Shown here: positions 41,848 to 50,651 of the stretch, in pieces
Layout: each line of letters begins with the position of its first letter
How positions within the stretch are numbered: position 1 is the stretch's first letter
Assembly: GCA_947499715.1 (NCBI GenBank)
Contig: CANMPL010000012.1
Span: 1 to 54,716 of the forward strand
Direction: 5' to 3'
DNA from: an uncultured Paracoccaceae bacterium
GTDB lineage: Bacteria > Pseudomonadota > Alphaproteobacteria > Rhodobacterales > Rhodobacteraceae
Length of the DNA: 54,716 nt
Translations under genes and position numbers: made by a program
The notes under the pieces: generated by a model
What the model was told of the DNA's origin: nothing
The model's database searches: none
The model's input: the letters and a program-made list of their open reading frames with translations, nothing else

Positions 41848-41975
41848 CAGATGGGCTCCTGGAACGGGGTTAGAGGACGGCAAGAGAGCAACAGCAGCGG
41901 GGCCTCTCGATTGGAACAAACATAGAACATTAGTGCAGTCTTTTCAAGTGCTTGCGACGTTGACGCGATCATTTA

Positions 41976-42359
41976 TTACGTCCCTGGCTTAAGGTCGTCG
42001 GCGGTCTTGTTGAGCAGGGGCGTGTAGTCCAGCCACTCACCTTCGTCATCTCGACAGGCATCCAGCGCTGCCCAGATCAAACTGGCATCTTGAAGCAGTT
42101 CGGCGAGGAAAACGAAATCATCGACCGACAAAGTGAGATAGTCCATTGCACCGGGATCGAGCCTCAGATGGGTGCGGTCGACTTCAAATACGACCTTGAA
42201 CAGATCCCCTTCTGCGTCACGAAGGAAGGCGACAACCTCTGGCTCGGCCCCAGGTTCCTCTTCATTCAGAAACACAAATGGCATGTCGATCGGATAGCCT
42301 CCGGCCACGATGTCATCGGGAATGAATCTGGTATCAGCATTAAGGTTTATCTTGGGCAT
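41976..42359 (-). CDS. Unknown acidic protein (127 aa)
   Basis: AGAGGTC precedes ATG 42359. The protein is strongly acidic: MPKINLNADTRFIPDDIVAGGYPIDMPFVFLNEEEPGAEPEVVAFLRDAEGDLFKVVFEVDRTHLRLD, with a helical C-terminus. It resembles small immunity- or chaperone-like acidic proteins only in composition; no family is assigned. Confidence 0.65.
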   Translation of the reverse strand: MPKINLNADTRFIPDDIVAGGYPIDMPFVFLNEEEPGAEPEVVAFLRDAEGDLFKVVFEVDRTHLRLDPGAMDYLTLSVDDFVFLAELLQDASLIWAALDACRDDEGEWLDYTPLLNKTADDLKPGT

Positions 42360-42474
42360 TACTCGGACCTCTCATGGCGGCGAACTTGGAACGTCTCAGG
42401 ACTCGCTGAGCGGCCCATCCGACGCACGTCCCGCCTCCGCGCGATACTGGGTAGCGCTCGAACCAAAGCGCCTC

Positions 42475-43362
42475 TCATGCGCCAAAAATCGCAGCCATCG
42501 CCGCATCAAAATTCGCCCGCGTAATCGTCGCCCGATTGCCCGCAGTGTTGTGATATTTTGACCGTCCATTTTGGAGCGGCAAACCGGCCCAGATTGCGGC
42601 CAAACGATCTTGGAATTGTGCGCGCGTCAAACGGCCATTTGCGAAGTCGTGGTAGCCACCATCCACCATCAATCTGAAGGCCAACCGCTTCTGCAATTCC
42701 GGAGTATAAACGGCCCCCGAATTGATCCCTTCAACGCGGACCAAATAGGCCAGTGTCGAGGGGATGATCTGGTAACGTCCGATGGCGTGGTGCTGACCGG
42801 GTGTCTCACGGATCCATGCGAAGATCTCGCCAATGGTCATCTGGCTAGGAGGTTTCGCTGGCAGCCGTGTCGCGGAGTAATGGATTGCATCGTAGCCTTT
42901 CGATCCCGCCTCGGCAGCGGCAATCACATCGAGCAACCGGTCGATTTTTGATCCCGTTCCGATCCTGATCTGAGGAGCAGGGGAGGGGCCACGGCCGGGA
43001 CGTGACAGCTCGAAACTATCGAGGGCCGTCCATTCGTTTGACGGACGGGACCATGACGACGAGCTGGTGAAGGAGTTGTTCAGGGTGAAGTCACCAGACG
43101 ATGACCACGAGGCCTTCTCGAACCCTTGGGCCGAGACCATCGCGGGCAGGACGACGAGGGCCAATGCGGGGAGTTGAAGACCCCGCCGCCCAAAAACGGT
43201 CCAGGTCAAACCGGTTCCCGAACCGGAGACCTGGAAAGGTATTTCATTGTTGTTCGGTCTGATCGACCTCACGAAGTGACACACGCCACGCAGCAAGCTG
43301 CAAACGGCCTCAAAGGCCTTTTTTTTATGACGATTGTTGCGATTTTTCTTCCAATTTTGCAT
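42475..43362 (-). CDS. Exported lysozyme-like (lambda-R-type) muramidase
   Basis: AGGA lies 10 nt before ATG 43362 (295 residues). A basic N-terminus and a hydrophobic segment with AMVSAQG give a delayed signal peptide around residue 75. The Ser-rich linker leads to the catalytic domain: KIDRLLDVIAAAEAGSKGYDAIHYSA, MTIGEIFAWIRETPGQHHAIGRYQIIPSTLAYLVR, LAFRLMVDGGYHDFANGRLTRAQFQDRLAAIWAGLP. The Glu in IAAAEAGSKGYD is the expected catalytic acid. Such enzymes open peptidoglycan for a conjugation channel. It lies just past the mobilisation genes. Confidence 0.82.
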   Translation of the reverse strand: MQNWKKNRNNRHKKKAFEAVCSLLRGVCHFVRSIRPNNNEIPFQVSGSGTGLTWTVFGRRGLQLPALALVVLPAMVSAQGFEKASWSSSGDFTLNNSFTSSSSWSRPSNEWTALDSFELSRPGRGPSPAPQIRIGTGSKIDRLLDVIAAAEAGSKGYDAIHYSATRLPAKPPSQMTIGEIFAWIRETPGQHHAIGRYQIIPSTLAYLVRVEGINSGAVYTPELQKRLAFRLMVDGGYHDFANGRLTRAQFQDRLAAIWAGLPLQNGRSKYHNTAGNRATITRANFDAAMAAIFGA

Positions 43363-43423
43363 AAGGTTTTTTCCTGAACTGTGGCGTCTAATTTTTACGT
43401 TTGTTATCAATGTGTTACGGTTT

Positions 43424-43506
43424 ACGTGGCCAAGTCGAGCCACATTGATTTGAGCCATTGGCTCGACTTGGCCACGTACTTTCGTCAATTGGCTCGACTT
43501 GGCCAC
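43424..43506. repeat. 19-bp perfect inverted repeat plus a third copy (oriT candidate)
   Basis: ACGTGGCCAAGTCGAGCCA (43424-43442) is the exact reverse complement of 43459-43477. The first 17 bases of the latter are repeated directly at 43490-43506. The array lies between the lysozyme-like gene and the last gene of the relaxase operon. Large inverted repeats next to a relaxase gene are typical of oriT; an operator array or a bidirectional terminator are alternatives. Confidence 0.7.
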
Positions 43507-43513
43507 CGACAAA

Positions 43514-43924
43514 TCACCGTTCACGGTCTGCAATTTCACGGTCTTTGGCTTTCGGCGTTGCCACGATTTCGACGACCCTACGCTCAAGCACTTCTTGCAG
43601 TTCGGGCAACTTCGGGTCGTGCATTCTGGTGTCTTGCGTTGCCGTCTTGATCTCACCCATGATGGCTTGCTGAAGTTCCTTGAGGGCTTCGTTGACTTCG
43701 TCTTCTTCGGTCATGACGTGTGCCAAGATCATGGAGGACAATCGGGCCATGTTGCGGTTCATCGTTTTGAGGCTGCCCACAATAGCAGGATCAACTGCTT
43801 CAAGTTTGGCGATTGCGGTTTCGAGATGTTGTGCCGTTGGCCGGTCATCTCCGGCTTCAGCTTCCATCAAGGCGTTTGCTCGCACGCCAAGTCGGATACG
43901 TGCTGTCTGGTCGTTCTGTGTCAT
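43514..43924 (-). CDS. Unknown mobilisation-operon protein (136 aa)
   Basis: It overlaps the relaxase stop by 4 bp (ATGA), so it is the third gene of the coupling-protein/relaxase operon. The sequence is helical and charged: IRLGVRANALMEAEAGDD, then LETAIAKLEAVDPAIVGSLKTMNRNMARLSSMILAHVMTEEDEVNEALKELQQAIMGEIK. No DNA-binding motif or membrane segment is clear. Size and position suggest a relaxosome accessory protein, which is inference. Confidence 0.75.
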   Translation of the reverse strand: MTQNDQTARIRLGVRANALMEAEAGDDRPTAQHLETAIAKLEAVDPAIVGSLKTMNRNMARLSSMILAHVMTEEDEVNEALKELQQAIMGEIKTATQDTRMHDPKLPELQEVLERRVVEIVATPKAKDREIADRER

Positions 43925-46900
43925 CGTTCAAAATCTCCACGTTGTTTCTGTTGCATTTGATCGACCAGATCCCTGGCCATCTCGCGCGCCTCTGGCGTTG
44001 CGATGGACAGCAAGACATCGGCCTTCGTCTTGGTGTTTTTGGGGTCGGTTTGAATGGTTGGTTCGTGCTCCTTTTCGGCATCCGGTTTTTCTGTTTTCTG
44101 AGGTTCGTCTTTCGCGGCATTTCGCTCCGCGTCAGCATTTGGTTTGGGGCTCTCAGATGACGGTGCCTGAGGCTCGGATTCCCGCTCCAGCCGGGCCGCC
44201 AACCAAGCCTCCAAGGCAGGCAATGTTTGACCCGTTTGTTTTGTCAGTCTGTCGGCCAGTTGATGCGCGTCATCTGTGTTCAAATGCACGTCGTCTCTGG
44301 CCCGTGAGACAGCCACGTAAAACGACTTCTGATCGGCCAATGTCTCGTTCGAAGACATCGCCACGATAATGCGATCGACGGTCGCGCCCTGAAAGTCGTG
44401 ACCGGTCAGAGCATAGGCATGATCCATGCCGGAAGCCGCCAGACTGCGTTGGCTGATTTCGGCTTTTGACTTGTCGGCAAATTCGAGTTGGACGTAGCCA
44501 AGATCAAGGCCGCGCACGGTCGCAGTTTGTCCGTTTTTGATCTCGCTTGATTTATCCGAGATCCGAAACTTGACCTGCTCGCCGATGGCGATCTCGCGGT
44601 TGCCGCTTTCAAAGAGTTCGATCGAGGACGTCGCCTTGCCGGACTGAGAAAGGGGCAGGGACACCGCCTCATCTGTCGCCCGATCCTTCAGCAATACGGT
44701 CGCAGTTTGGCGGTCTGAAGAAAGGACCTCATAGCTATGGCCCTTCACGAGGCCAGCCGACTTAAAGGACTGATAGGCGATGGCCACATCGCCGGTGCGC
44801 CAGCTTGATGGATCGGCAAGCTCGGCACGCGTCATGCGAAGCGGCGTCAGACTCGGTACAACAGTATCGATGTCTGAAAGCGTCCCCTCCATCTTGAGAC
44901 CCTCCCGCACGTGGCGGTTGATGTCTTCCCGCGCCGCGTTGGTTGGGGTCAGCAGGCCCGTCGTCTCGCGCGAGGCTTCCGAAAGGCTGAGATAGTGCTG
45001 TGCAGCTGCCTTGGTATGGTTCTCGCCTGACGAGATGTTGCTGCCGATCTTTTCAAACGCGGCTGACACTTCACCCGCGATGGCGTGCTTGACGATGGAG
45101 AGTGAGGTCTCATTCCGTTGCCGCTGAATGTCGTCCATGATTGCCGTCGGCATTCCGATCTTCTGCAAGAATGCGAAGGGTGTGCCAGCGGCCACAGAGT
45201 CGAGCTGTTGAACGTCTCCGACGAGCACAACCCGAGCCACACCTTGCTCGGCTGACAGCCGCATCAGGTCGCGCATCTGGGTGTTGCTGACCATCGAGGC
45301 TTCATCGACGACATAGATCGTCTTGGTAGGATCAGGTTGATCGGCGGATCCACGGCGCAGGAGGTGAGATTGCAGCGTTTCAGAGCCGGGCAATGCGTCC
45401 TGCAGCTGCGTGACAGCTTGGTTGGAGGGCGCAAGGCCGCGCACTTCATATCCGGCCCGATCCGCCTCTTTGCGCAGATGTGACAGCATGAACGTCTTAC
45501 CCGTCCCGGCGTAACCCTGAACACCGACCACACGGCCCGTTTCAGACAGGGACATCGTGACCGCGTCCTTTTGACCCTCACTAAGGGTCGTGTAAGCGAG
45601 GCGGTTTTGAAGGGCGGTTACGCCGGGTATGTTTTTCTGGCGTCCTCCCGACGCATAGTCCGGTAGATGAACGTCGCGGCGGTTGAGGCCCCGCCGAAAT
45701 TCTGTCCCGATCTCCTTTTCGACCAGCAGGGTTGCTGCATCCGTCAACATGGTCTGCGTTTCACCGGGGATCTTGACCAGGGCCAGCTCACCAGACCTAA
45801 GGGAGGACTGATATGCTTCTTGTAGTTCTTCAGGGCCAGCCGATTTTGCAAAAGCAAGCGCAGTGGTCATAAGATCGACTTCGGAATAGTGCAGACGTGT
45901 TTCCGAGATATGTGAGATTGCGGTTGCGAGCGTTTGTCGCGCATCGGAGAGGGCAGGGGTATCAGTTCCTGATCTGGTTTGGCCGGGAACATGAAAGCGT
46001 GATCTTTGCTGGAGCTGCGCGATGTGCTGATTCATGTCATCACGCGTGATGCCGAGATTGGCGGCTTCCTTCTCCCAAGCATTGCTCAGTTCGGCGCGAT
46101 CGATGCCTTGGTTTTTGGTGGCTCGGGTTGCAAGGGCTGCGAGTTCGGCCGTTTTTGCATTTTCAGGCATCTTGCGTTCAGCAAGTGCCGTCTCGATTTC
46201 TTGGCGTCGTTTGGAGAAGTTCGTGACGAGCTCTTCAGGAACGTCTCGAAGAACAATGAGCCGGTCCTTGCCCTCGCGTTCGACCTGATAGCCCAAGGAT
46301 TGGGCCGCACGAGACAACTCGTTGCGATAAATTTCAGAACCAAGCTTCTGGGCTTTGAAGATGAGGTCGTTGTGGAGGGCCGTTGTCGAACCATCTGGAT
46401 GATAGACCTGATTGGCAATCACCGCATGGGTGTGAAGTTGGGGGTCGAGAAGACGCGATGTGTCATGCCGAAACAAGCCGGCAATAATGTCGCCACCGGT
46501 TTGCATCTTCATTTGACCATTCACGTGATAACGCGTTTGGACCAAATGATCCTGCACATGTGTCATCGCGGTCTTCACCGCGGCATCGTGTGCCTCGATC
46601 AATCGGTCGTCTTGGTAGACCAAGGCTGCAACGGAGACAGATTTGGGAGCGGAGAATGTCAGATCGAGACCTGCCCTGTGCTGGCGCTCGCCATCAATGA
46701 TACGACCCATGAGCCGTCCCGGTTCTAATGCATCGCCTTTACGATGAAACGTCTGGCCGTCGAGAAGCTGCGTGAAGAGAGCGTCGTCAACCTGACCTTT
46801 GAGCCCCATCGTCTCCGCCGCGCGTCCGAACCAGGTCGCAGCTTGCTCAGCTTCCTTGCTCCCGGCGGCATAGTATCCCTCAGCCTTATAGTAGCCGCTT

Positions 46901-46938
46901 GAAGCGGCCCCGGCGCTCACCAATGTTGCGGACATCAT
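43921..46938 (-). CDS. traI: MobF-family relaxase-helicase (TraI/TrwC-like)
   Basis: The 1005-residue protein has an N-terminal TrwC relaxase domain. The tyrosines are in SSGYYKAEGYYAAG (Tyr16/17, Tyr22/23). HRAGLDLTFSAPKSVS is the family motif, and the metal histidines are His158, His169 and His171 (QLHTH). The RecD-like helicase follows: Walker A GYAGTGKTF with Lys481, VDEASMV, and the C-terminal ALTGHDFQGATVDRIIV and FYVAVSRARDDVH motifs. The last ~110 residues are a charged, low-complexity tail. It nicks oriT and unwinds the plasmid for transfer. It overlaps both neighbours by 4 bp. Confidence 0.96.
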   Translation of the reverse strand: MMSATLVSAGAASSGYYKAEGYYAAGSKEAEQAATWFGRAAETMGLKGQVDDALFTQLLDGQTFHRKGDALEPGRLMGRIIDGERQHRAGLDLTFSAPKSVSVAALVYQDDRLIEAHDAAVKTAMTHVQDHLVQTRYHVNGQMKMQTGGDIIAGLFRHDTSRLLDPQLHTHAVIANQVYHPDGSTTALHNDLIFKAQKLGSEIYRNELSRAAQSLGYQVEREGKDRLIVLRDVPEELVTNFSKRRQEIETALAERKMPENAKTAELAALATRATKNQGIDRAELSNAWEKEAANLGITRDDMNQHIAQLQQRSRFHVPGQTRSGTDTPALSDARQTLATAISHISETRLHYSEVDLMTTALAFAKSAGPEELQEAYQSSLRSGELALVKIPGETQTMLTDAATLLVEKEIGTEFRRGLNRRDVHLPDYASGGRQKNIPGVTALQNRLAYTTLSEGQKDAVTMSLSETGRVVGVQGYAGTGKTFMLSHLRKEADRAGYEVRGLAPSNQAVTQLQDALPGSETLQSHLLRRGSADQPDPTKTIYVVDEASMVSNTQMRDLMRLSAEQGVARVVLVGDVQQLDSVAAGTPFAFLQKIGMPTAIMDDIQRQRNETSLSIVKHAIAGEVSAAFEKIGSNISSGENHTKAAAQHYLSLSEASRETTGLLTPTNAAREDINRHVREGLKMEGTLSDIDTVVPSLTPLRMTRAELADPSSWRTGDVAIAYQSFKSAGLVKGHSYEVLSSDRQTATVLLKDRATDEAVSLPLSQSGKATSSIELFESGNREIAIGEQVKFRISDKSSEIKNGQTATVRGLDLGYVQLEFADKSKAEISQRSLAASGMDHAYALTGHDFQGATVDRIIVAMSSNETLADQKSFYVAVSRARDDVHLNTDDAHQLADRLTKQTGQTLPALEAWLAARLERESEPQAPSSESPKPNADAERNAAKDEPQKTEKPDAEKEHEPTIQTDPKNTKTKADVLLSIATPEAREMARDLVDQMQQKQRGDFER

Positions 46939-49232
46939 TGGTCAACATCCAACAACAGATCTTTGTATCGGGCAGTCAGTTTAGACGGTTGGCGTGTATC
47001 TACGTCAGCGAAAAGATCCGGAACCTCATCATCACCGACAGGGTAGCGGTCAGTCGTTCTATGATCGATCGCTTCGCAATTCGAGGGCAGGCTTGGCGCG
47101 ATGTCCTTGCTCTCGGTTGAGTCTGGTCGTGTGGGATCTTGCTCCTGGGTGGTTTTGAAATTTGGTGGAATGATAATAGCCGGCCCTGAATGTCTTGCGG
47201 CCCCCATCTGGTTCTCAAACTCAAAAATATAGGGCCGGATCTTTTCTGTGGGTTTGCCAAGCCGCCGTTCTGAGAAGAAGTGTTGCCGATGCTCTTCCTT
47301 GGCGTCGCCCTCGTCGGCAAGGAACGGGAAACCTGCCGCGACCATCTTTGCCCGCCACGCTTCAAATTGGGCGTTCTTGGTTGCGATGTCGAGCTTGTCA
47401 AAGGGCAGGCGGGTTGGTGTTTCACCAAAGCTTACGGCCGCCACAGCGGCTTTTTCGTCCATCGCGCCTTCAGCAAAGCCCTTGCCTTGATACGGGATAA
47501 ACGGTCGCGCAATGGGTTCGACATCGTAGGGTTCAAAACGCACAAAGGCCGTTGGCGCGTCATACGCGAAGCGCACATAGCCTTCGAACTGGGGAAGAGA
47601 CTGGATTTGGGACGCCGTCACAATCCGCCGCTCAACACGTTGTTTGGAGAATCCAACACCGTCACGCGCTTCATGTGCACCAACTGTGATGCTTTCACGC
47701 TGTTCGTCGACGTCTTCTGACCCAAGAGATTTCGAGAACCGCTCAGCTGTATCTGCATCAGGCGTGTTCAAAACGATGCGGTTGTTGAGGTTACCCACGA
47801 TCGTTTGAGCTGCTTTATCTCCGTAGGTGTCTTCAAGCTGAGAGTAGACCTGATATCCAACCACAAAGGCCCCGCCAAACTGCCGGATCTCAGCAAGGCT
47901 CTTGGGAAGAAACGGCATGCGATTGAGCGTTGGCACCTCATCCATGAAGAACCAGATCTTGGGATCATGGCTCTCTTCGCAGGTCATCAGGGCGTTTGCG
48001 CCGATCTCAAAGATTGTCGAGATAATATTCCGTGTTGCCGCCGCCCGTTCTGCATCACCGGAAAGGAAGACGAATCCCCTATCGGCATTCTTGACCCAAT
48101 CGCGAATGGAGAACTGTTTTCCATCGTCCCGGAGGAACTCAAGAAACCGCAACTCGGAGACAAGGTTTGCACGGATGGAGCCAGCCGTCTTGGCGATATC
48201 TTTGTTGAGGAAATGCCGACCCGGTGTTTGTTCCAGCAAGGTGGCGAGCTCTTCGCTTGGAATAGATAGAATAGCATCGCGCAGTGCTGCGTTGCTATGT
48301 TCCCCACGTTTGTGAAGCTCGCGGGCGGCATAGTCGAAGACGATGCGAGCAGCTTGCGACCAGAACGGGTCAGGCGAACCAGCACGGTCAGGGATGAGTA
48401 CCTCAGCCATTTGGGTGAAGATTTCGGGGCGCTCTGCTTCGTTAAACGGCGCCCACGAGACCGAGCGTTGGTCAAACGGATTGAGAATGATGTCTGTTTC
48501 TGGATCATAGAAGTCGCGGATCAGTGATCCCATCCGATCATAGATAATCGCACGACCGCTGTTTTCGCGGACTCCGGCCAGCATTTCCTTGATCGCGTTG
48601 GACTTACCTGTACCAACCGTCCCCGAGATGGCTGTTTGGGCTTCGACCGCGTTTGGTGGAAACGGGATGTCGGAAATCGTGTAGCGCGGGGCCGTCTTGA
48701 AGCTTTTGCCGAAGCGCTTTTCATAAGCCCTCCATTTGCGCAAAGACCATTTCTTGAGATCTTTGGCAGAGACCAGGTAAGTGCCGCGTACGTGGTCGTC
48801 GCCGTCCAAACGGCGGCCAGCGACATAAAAAACGATGCAGACCAGGAAATAGGCAATGGTTGTGGGGATCGCCGCCCACCATGCAAATACCTTGGCTTTC
48901 GCATGATAATCTACCGAAACCGCCTCAAAGGCTTGATCCGTGTAGATCTCATGAGCCGGGCGCTCCAGCCAGTCGCCTTGGGGGTCCTTGTACCGAACGG
49001 GCCGTTCTGGAAGCCCACGATTCTCAACAAAGAATGTCGCAACGTAGTACGCCCAGGTCATATGGACCTGAGGCATCCGATAGTAGTTCGCGCATAAGGC
49101 CGCATAGGAAAGAAAGAAGACCAAAGCCGCTGCGGCCGTCGCTCCTTTGAAAACCTGTGCTGCCATTCGCAGCCAGTGCTGAGTGGTTTGCCCACCACGG
49201 ATAAACAGGTCTGATTGAGTTTTGTTGCCCAC
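46935..49232 (-). CDS. traD: TraD/VirD4-type conjugative coupling ATPase
   Basis: The 765-residue protein has two N-terminal membrane segments (residues ~28-50 and ~114-138). A FtsK/TraD-like ATPase follows: Walker A GTVGTGKSNA with Lys210, IIYDRMGSLIRDFYDPETDIILNPFD, and Walker B IWFFMDEVPTL. QVYSQLEDTYGDKAAQTIVGNLNNRIVL is the sensor region. Domain order is that of F/R388-type coupling proteins. It links the relaxosome to the secretion channel; no other mating-channel genes are in this window. Its start is 89 bp from the divergent DsbA-like gene. Confidence 0.95.
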   Translation of the reverse strand: MGNKTQSDLFIRGGQTTQHWLRMAAQVFKGATAAAALVFFLSYAALCANYYRMPQVHMTWAYYVATFFVENRGLPERPVRYKDPQGDWLERPAHEIYTDQAFEAVSVDYHAKAKVFAWWAAIPTTIAYFLVCIVFYVAGRRLDGDDHVRGTYLVSAKDLKKWSLRKWRAYEKRFGKSFKTAPRYTISDIPFPPNAVEAQTAISGTVGTGKSNAIKEMLAGVRENSGRAIIYDRMGSLIRDFYDPETDIILNPFDQRSVSWAPFNEAERPEIFTQMAEVLIPDRAGSPDPFWSQAARIVFDYAARELHKRGEHSNAALRDAILSIPSEELATLLEQTPGRHFLNKDIAKTAGSIRANLVSELRFLEFLRDDGKQFSIRDWVKNADRGFVFLSGDAERAAATRNIISTIFEIGANALMTCEESHDPKIWFFMDEVPTLNRMPFLPKSLAEIRQFGGAFVVGYQVYSQLEDTYGDKAAQTIVGNLNNRIVLNTPDADTAERFSKSLGSEDVDEQRESITVGAHEARDGVGFSKQRVERRIVTASQIQSLPQFEGYVRFAYDAPTAFVRFEPYDVEPIARPFIPYQGKGFAEGAMDEKAAVAAVSFGETPTRLPFDKLDIATKNAQFEAWRAKMVAAGFPFLADEGDAKEEHRQHFFSERRLGKPTEKIRPYIFEFENQMGAARHSGPAIIIPPNFKTTQEQDPTRPDSTESKDIAPSLPSNCEAIDHRTTDRYPVGDDEVPDLFADVDTRQPSKLTARYKDLLLDVDQ

Positions 49233-49321
49233 GTTTCATGTCTCCGCAAAATGACTTGATTTGCATTCTGGCACAATATAGACCAAATTTGCAAAACATA
49301 GCAAAGAAGCGAAATAGCATA

Positions 49322-50077
49322 ATGCGGCAGAAACTCCAGTATCTCATCGGCGCACCCATTTTTGCCGCTACCGTTGCTTTGGGCGCGGCCACAGGAGCAG
49401 AAGGTCTGGAAGACGACCAAGCAATCTTTGACCAACGGGTGAGGGACGTCTTGATTCGAAACCCGGAGATCGTTTTGGAGGTCTTCGCAATCCTTGAAGC
49501 AAAGAACGATGCACGCGAGCGCCAAAGGGACGCCGCGTTGATCGCGACCAGCCGCGAGGCATTGTTCAAACCGGCCATAGACGAAGCAGGGCAGATCAAG
49601 CCGGTTGTTGTTGAGTTTGTGGACTACAACTGTGCGTACTGCAGACGGGCCGAGGCCGAGGTAGCAACCACGCTGGAGGCAAACCCCGACATTGAGCTCG
49701 TCATCTTGCAGTACCCAATCCTCGGTGAGCAAAGCGTTGACGCCGCAAGAATCGCATTGGCGGCAAAGCTGCTCTACGGAGACGCGGAATACCTTCGTCT
49801 CAATGAGGCACTTTTACAGGGTGGTGCGCCGGCAATGGAGCGGATCGACCACTTCTTGTCGGCGATGGGCTTCAATGTGGCCGAGTTGCGCGCCAAGGCG
49901 GGTTCACCTGAAATCGACGACATTCTAACGACCACTCACGAACTGGCCCGGCGTCTCAATATTAGCGGGACGCCGGGTTTCGTCACAAGAACACAAATTC
50001 ATCGAGGTTTCGTACCGGCGGACGCCTTAACTGAATCTGCTCTGAGACATGTCAATGCGGAGGACATGAATCAGTAG
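49322..50077 (+). CDS. Periplasmic DsbA-family thiol oxidoreductase
   Basis: ATG 49322 (251 residues) gives a signal-like N-terminus, MRQKLQYLIGAPIFAATVAL then GAATGAEG; the frame opens at 49238. The thioredoxin-fold motif is VVEFVDYNCAYCRRAE with Cys104 and Cys107. A helical N-terminal extension precedes it (VRDVLIRNPEIVLEVFAILE), typical of Com1/DsbA-like proteins. The cis-Pro is in ISGTPGFVT. It probably oxidises or isomerises extracytoplasmic conjugation proteins, judged by the neighbourhood. Confidence 0.9.
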   Translation: MRQKLQYLIGAPIFAATVALGAATGAEGLEDDQAIFDQRVRDVLIRNPEIVLEVFAILEAKNDARERQRDAALIATSREALFKPAIDEAGQIKPVVVEFVDYNCAYCRRAEAEVATTLEANPDIELVILQYPILGEQSVDAARIALAAKLLYGDAEYLRLNEALLQGGAPAMERIDHFLSAMGFNVAELRAKAGSPEIDDILTTTHELARRLNISGTPGFVTRTQIHRGFVPADALTESALRHVNAEDMNQ

Positions 50078-50088
50078 CGAGCAGGCTT

Positions 50089-50156
50089 CCCGGATTTTTG
50101 TTGTTCTTCCGGGAGACAGCTGAGGGCCCAATATCCGCAAATTTTGGGCCCTCAGC
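50089..50156 (+). terminator. Two hairpins after the DsbA-like gene
   Basis: CCCGGA/TTCCGGG encloses a T-rich loop at 50089-50113. It is followed by a perfect 13-bp stem GCTGAGGGCCCAA (50119-50131) with TTGGGCCCTCAGC (50144-50156). No T-tract follows the second stem. Confidence 0.55.
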
Positions 50157-50222
50157 AACACCAACGCGAATGCGCGTAATGAGAATTATGTTACAAAACC
50201 ACGATTGAAAGCGGATATCATC

Positions 50223-50651
50223 ATGAAAATCAAATACTTAGGACTCGTTGTTGCCCTGGCTGTTGCTGCCGGGTGTATGGAAAGCCAACCACTTGGAGAA
50301 GCGCCTCCGGCTGCGGAAATCGAACGAGTGGCAAAACTCGCCCACCAAAAGGCATACGGAGGAACCCCTGTCGGGCTTCAGATCGGGCAGGTTCACCGCG
50401 CCCCGGTTTTCTTCGATAGCGATGAGTTTCTCATTTGCGTGACGACCCGCGAGAAGACACTTGGGCCGACATATGACGATGCGGGGGCGCTGCTTGCCCC
50501 GTCCGGCACTTCTTTCCGTCAGAGCCATGCGATGCTGATGAAGGTCTACGGATCCACATGGGGATCGGGGATCTATCGCAATGTTGAAGCTGGCAAGATC
50601 GGCCAGGTTCAAATGCGCGATTACTGTCCTGCATCTGAACGATCATGGTAG
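50223..50651 (+). CDS. Small lipoprotein (142 aa)
   Basis: ATG 50223 gives MKIKYLGLVVALAVAAGC, a lipoprotein signal with a lipobox at VAAG-Cys18. The remainder has no known domain: a beta-rich segment QIGQVHRAPVFFDSDEFLICVTTREK then SHAMLMKVYGSTWGSGIYRNVEAGKIGQVQMRDYC. It overlaps the TraB-like gene by 7 bp, so it belongs to the conjugation-linked operon. Confidence 0.8.
   Translation: MKIKYLGLVVALAVAAGCMESQPLGEAPPAAEIERVAKLAHQKAYGGTPVGLQIGQVHRAPVFFDSDEFLICVTTREKTLGPTYDDAGALLAPSGTSFRQSHAMLMKVYGSTWGSGIYRNVEAGKIGQVQMRDYCPASERSW

Noticed and set aside
43424-43506. CRISPR array
   Set aside because: Only three copies, two inverted relative to the first, with unequal short spacing and no cas gene.
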